The translations under genes were made by a program, and so were the position numbers. A stretch of 64,000 nt of DNA from Hyphomonadaceae bacterium UBA1849 (GTDB lineage: Bacteria; Pseudomonadota; Alphaproteobacteria; Caulobacterales; Hyphomonadaceae), in NCBI GenBank assembly GCA_002338565.1, contig DDIN01000006.1, positions 124,001-188,000 of the forward strand, written 5' to 3'. The notes beneath the pieces were generated by a model that saw only the letters and a program-made list of their open reading frames with translations, made no database searches and was not told the DNA's origin. Positions 62,072-64,000 of this stretch are shown here, in pieces. Position 1 is the stretch's first letter. Every line of letters starts with the position of its first letter.

Positions 62072-64000
62072 ATGTCAACGTCTTCTAATCCCGATCGTCA
62101 GGAAACTGAAACCTACTCCGCAAAGGACATCGAAGTCCTTGAGGGTCTTGAGCCGGTTCGCCGTCGCCCGGGTATGTATATTGGTGGCACGGATGAACGT
62201 GCTCTGCACCACCTATTCGCCGAAGTGCTCGATAACTCCATGGACGAAGCCGTTGCAGGGCATGCGAACTGGATTGACGTGTCGCTTGGCACAGATGGTT
62301 TTCTGATCGTGTCCGATAACGGCCGCGGTATTCCCGTCGACCCGCATCCTAAAATGCCGGATAAGTCGGCCCTAGAAGTCATTATGACGACGCTGCATGC
62401 CGGCGGTAAATTCTCATCCAAAGCATATGAGACTGCTGGTGGTTTGCACGGTGTCGGCATCTCGGTTGTGAACGCGCTTTCCGAACGCGTAGAAGTCGAA
62501 GTTGCGCGCAACAAGACCCTCTATAAACAATCGTTCGAACGTGGGCACTCGACCGGACCACTTCAGAACGCCGGACCAATGCCGAACCGACGCGGTACGA
62601 CTGTACGCTTTAAACCGGACCCGGAGATTTTCGGCGAAAACTGCGCATTCAAGCCGAAACGCCTTTATCAGATGGCCAAATCCAAAGCCTATCTGCAAAG
62701 CGGCGTCGAAATCCGTTGGCATTGTGCGCCAGAACTTCTACCTGCTGACGGCTCAGTGCCTGCAGAAAGCGTTCTACACTATCCAAATGGTCTCGCTGAC
62801 CAGCTTTCAGAATGGCTGAAAGATAAGTCCACCATCACTGAAAACCCGTTCACCGGCAGTGTCGATGCCGGCAAATCCGGAAAGGTCGAGTGGGCCCTCT
62901 TCTGGACCGGCCGCGGTTTCGGCGACCATGACAGCCAGATCCGGTCTTTCTGTAACACTATCCCGACACCCGAGGGCGGCACGCATGAGGCTGGCCTTCG
63001 CTCCGCGCTCACAAAAGGCCTTCGCGCTTATGGCGAACTCAAAGGCCATAAGAAAATGAGCCAGGTGACGGCGGAAGACGTGCTTGGCACAACCGGCACC
63101 CTGCTCTCAGTATTTGTTCCAAACCCCGAGTTTCAGGGTCAGACAAAAGACAAGCTTTCCACCACGGCTGCGTTTCGTCTCGTAGAGAATGCGGTACGTG
63201 ACCGTTTCGACCACTGGCTCGCAGCATCGCCGAAAGAAGCCGACAAGCTTTTGGAATGGGTCGTGGCGCAATCTGACGACCGGCTGAAACGACGCAAAGA
63301 AAAAGAAGTCTCCCGCCAGTCTGCCACGCGCAAGCTGCGACTGCCTGGTAAGCTTGCAGACTGTTCAAGCAATTCACCTGAAGGCACAGAGATATTTCTC
63401 GTAGAGGGTGACTCGGCTGGTGGTTCAGCGAAACAGGCTCGCAATCGCGCGACACAGGCGATTCTGCCTTTGCGTGGTAAGATCCTCAACGTCGCAAACG
63501 CCAGCGCCGATAAATTGTCGAAGAACCAGGAGCTGTCTGATCTCGCGCTCGCGCTGGGCTGCGGCCTGGGGAAAAAGTTTGATCTCAGTGCACTTCGCTA
63601 TGAACGCGTTATTATCATGACCGACGCGGACGTGGACGGTGCCCATATTGCGGCCCTTCTCATCACGTTCTTCTATCGCATGATGCCCGAACTCGTTCAC
63701 TCCGGCCGCCTCTTCCTTGCCATGCCCCCTCTCTATCGTCTGACGAGTGGAGGAAAAACCGTCTATGCGATGGACGACGCCCATAAGGATGAAATCCTCG
63801 CCAGCACATTCAAAAACAAGAAAGTCGATCTGGGACGTTTCAAAGGACTTGGTGAGATGATGCCTGCGCAGCTCAAAGAAACGACCATGAATCCAGCAAC
63901 ACGCACACTCGCACGTGTCGTGATTCCAGAGCATACAGAGATCGCACCAGACGATCTTGTCGAAACACTGATGGGCCGGAAAGCCGAACTCAGATTCCAG
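62072..64000 (+). CDS. parE: DNA topoisomerase IV subunit B, partial at window end
   Basis: 643 codons are present, running in frame to the last base, so the C-terminal end is outside the window. GHKL ATPase N-terminal motifs: EGLEPVRRRPGMYIGGTDERALHHLFAEVLDNSMDEA (given in pieces here), SDNGRGIPVD and GGLHGVGISVVNAL. The Toprim domain shows LVEGDSAGGSAKQARNRATQAILPLRGKILNV and TDADVDGAHIAALL. The short linker and LRGKILNVANA favour ParE over GyrB. ParE with ParC decatenates daughter chromosomes. Weak ribosome site before ATG 62072. Confidence 0.95.
   Translation, partial: MSTSSNPDRQETETYSAKDIEVLEGLEPVRRRPGMYIGGTDERALHHLFAEVLDNSMDEAVAGHANWIDVSLGTDGFLIVSDNGRGIPVDPHPKMPDKSALEVIMTTLHAGGKFSSKAYETAGGLHGVGISVVNALSERVEVEVARNKTLYKQSFERGHSTGPLQNAGPMPNRRGTTVRFKPDPEIFGENCAFKPKRLYQMAKSKAYLQSGVEIRWHCAPELLPADGSVPAESVLHYPNGLADQLSEWLKDKSTITENPFTGSVDAGKSGKVEWALFWTGRGFGDHDSQIRSFCNTIPTPEGGTHEAGLRSALTKGLRAYGELKGHKKMSQVTAEDVLGTTGTLLSVFVPNPEFQGQTKDKLSTTAAFRLVENAVRDRFDHWLAASPKEADKLLEWVVAQSDDRLKRRKEKEVSRQSATRKLRLPGKLADCSSNSPEGTEIFLVEGDSAGGSAKQARNRATQAILPLRGKILNVANASADKLSKNQELSDLALALGCGLGKKFDLSALRYERVIIMTDADVDGAHIAALLITFFYRMMPELVHSGRLFLAMPPLYRLTSGGKTVYAMDDAHKDEILASTFKNKKVDLGRFKGLGEMMPAQLKETTMNPATRTLARVVIPEHTEIAPDDLVETLMGRKAELRFQ

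Noticed and set aside
1..64000. CRISPR arrays, insertion sequences, prophage or integron features
   Set aside because: No regular repeat-spacer pattern, transposase or integrase-like frame was seen.

Overview
The window looks like chromosomal DNA of an alphaproteobacterium. Indications are the xseB-ispA-dxs block, the glnB-glnA pair, the TolC/NodT-type efflux operon and the gene density with many 1-14 bp overlaps. A marine Hyphomonadaceae-like host (Caulobacterales side) is my best guess, by inference only. I see no insertion sequence, prophage, CRISPR array or rRNA. One tRNA gene, tRNA-Leu(UAG), is present. The last gene, parE, runs off the right edge.

Layout from left to right. 0.1-7.7 kb: purU, then the bacterial proteasome-like Anbu cluster (anbu, alpha-E, circularly permuted ATP-grasp) divergent from a very large transglutaminase-DUF2126 protein. 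7.9-13.5 kb: a tripartite RND efflux operon. 13.5-23.0 kb, minus strand: an acyl-CoA synthetase, the isoprenoid block dxs-ispA-xseB, a histidine phosphatase, a FemAB/BioF2-like acetyltransferase, and a translationally coupled set ending in lepB. 23.1-28.7 kb: Sua5/TsaC, an FAD-linked 2-hydroxyacid dehydrogenase, yaaA, a patatin, rsmD and tadA. 28.6-32.2 kb, minus: the 5-oxoprolinase genes pxpA-pxpB-pxpC with an NRAMP-type transporter. 32.3-34.3 kb: an amidohydrolase lipoprotein and a creatininase-family protein. 34.3-41.9 kb, minus: a five-gene MoxR/VWA cluster with a cytoplasmic MoxR-VWA pair, a membrane protein with an acidic tail, a secreted PPC-domain protein and a secreted coiled-coil VWA protein.

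42.2-54.4 kb is the most distinctive part. After an acyl-CoA dehydrogenase come an XdhC-MocA fusion and moaA-moaD-moaE-moaB-moaC, which make and load molybdenum cofactor. They are followed by a two-subunit molybdenum hydroxylase (2Fe-2S subunit and Tat-exported Mo subunit), then fccA-fccB (sulfide dehydrogenase cytochrome and flavoprotein) and soxX-soxY-soxZ-soxA. soxB and soxCD are absent from the window, and SoxY lacks the usual GGCGG tail although its terminal cysteine is kept. This suggests a periplasmic sulfur-carrier system rewired to an FCC flavoprotein and perhaps to a molybdenum hydroxylase. It is the best candidate here for an undescribed system.

54.4-64.0 kb: acnB (minus; by memory it resembles the Bacteroidetes-type enzyme), tRNA-Leu, a 480-bp regulatory gap, glnB-glnA, a secreted unknown, an Old Yellow Enzyme-family oxidoreductase (minus) and the first 643 codons of parE. 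Family assignments rest on motifs and remembered family features; no searches were run.
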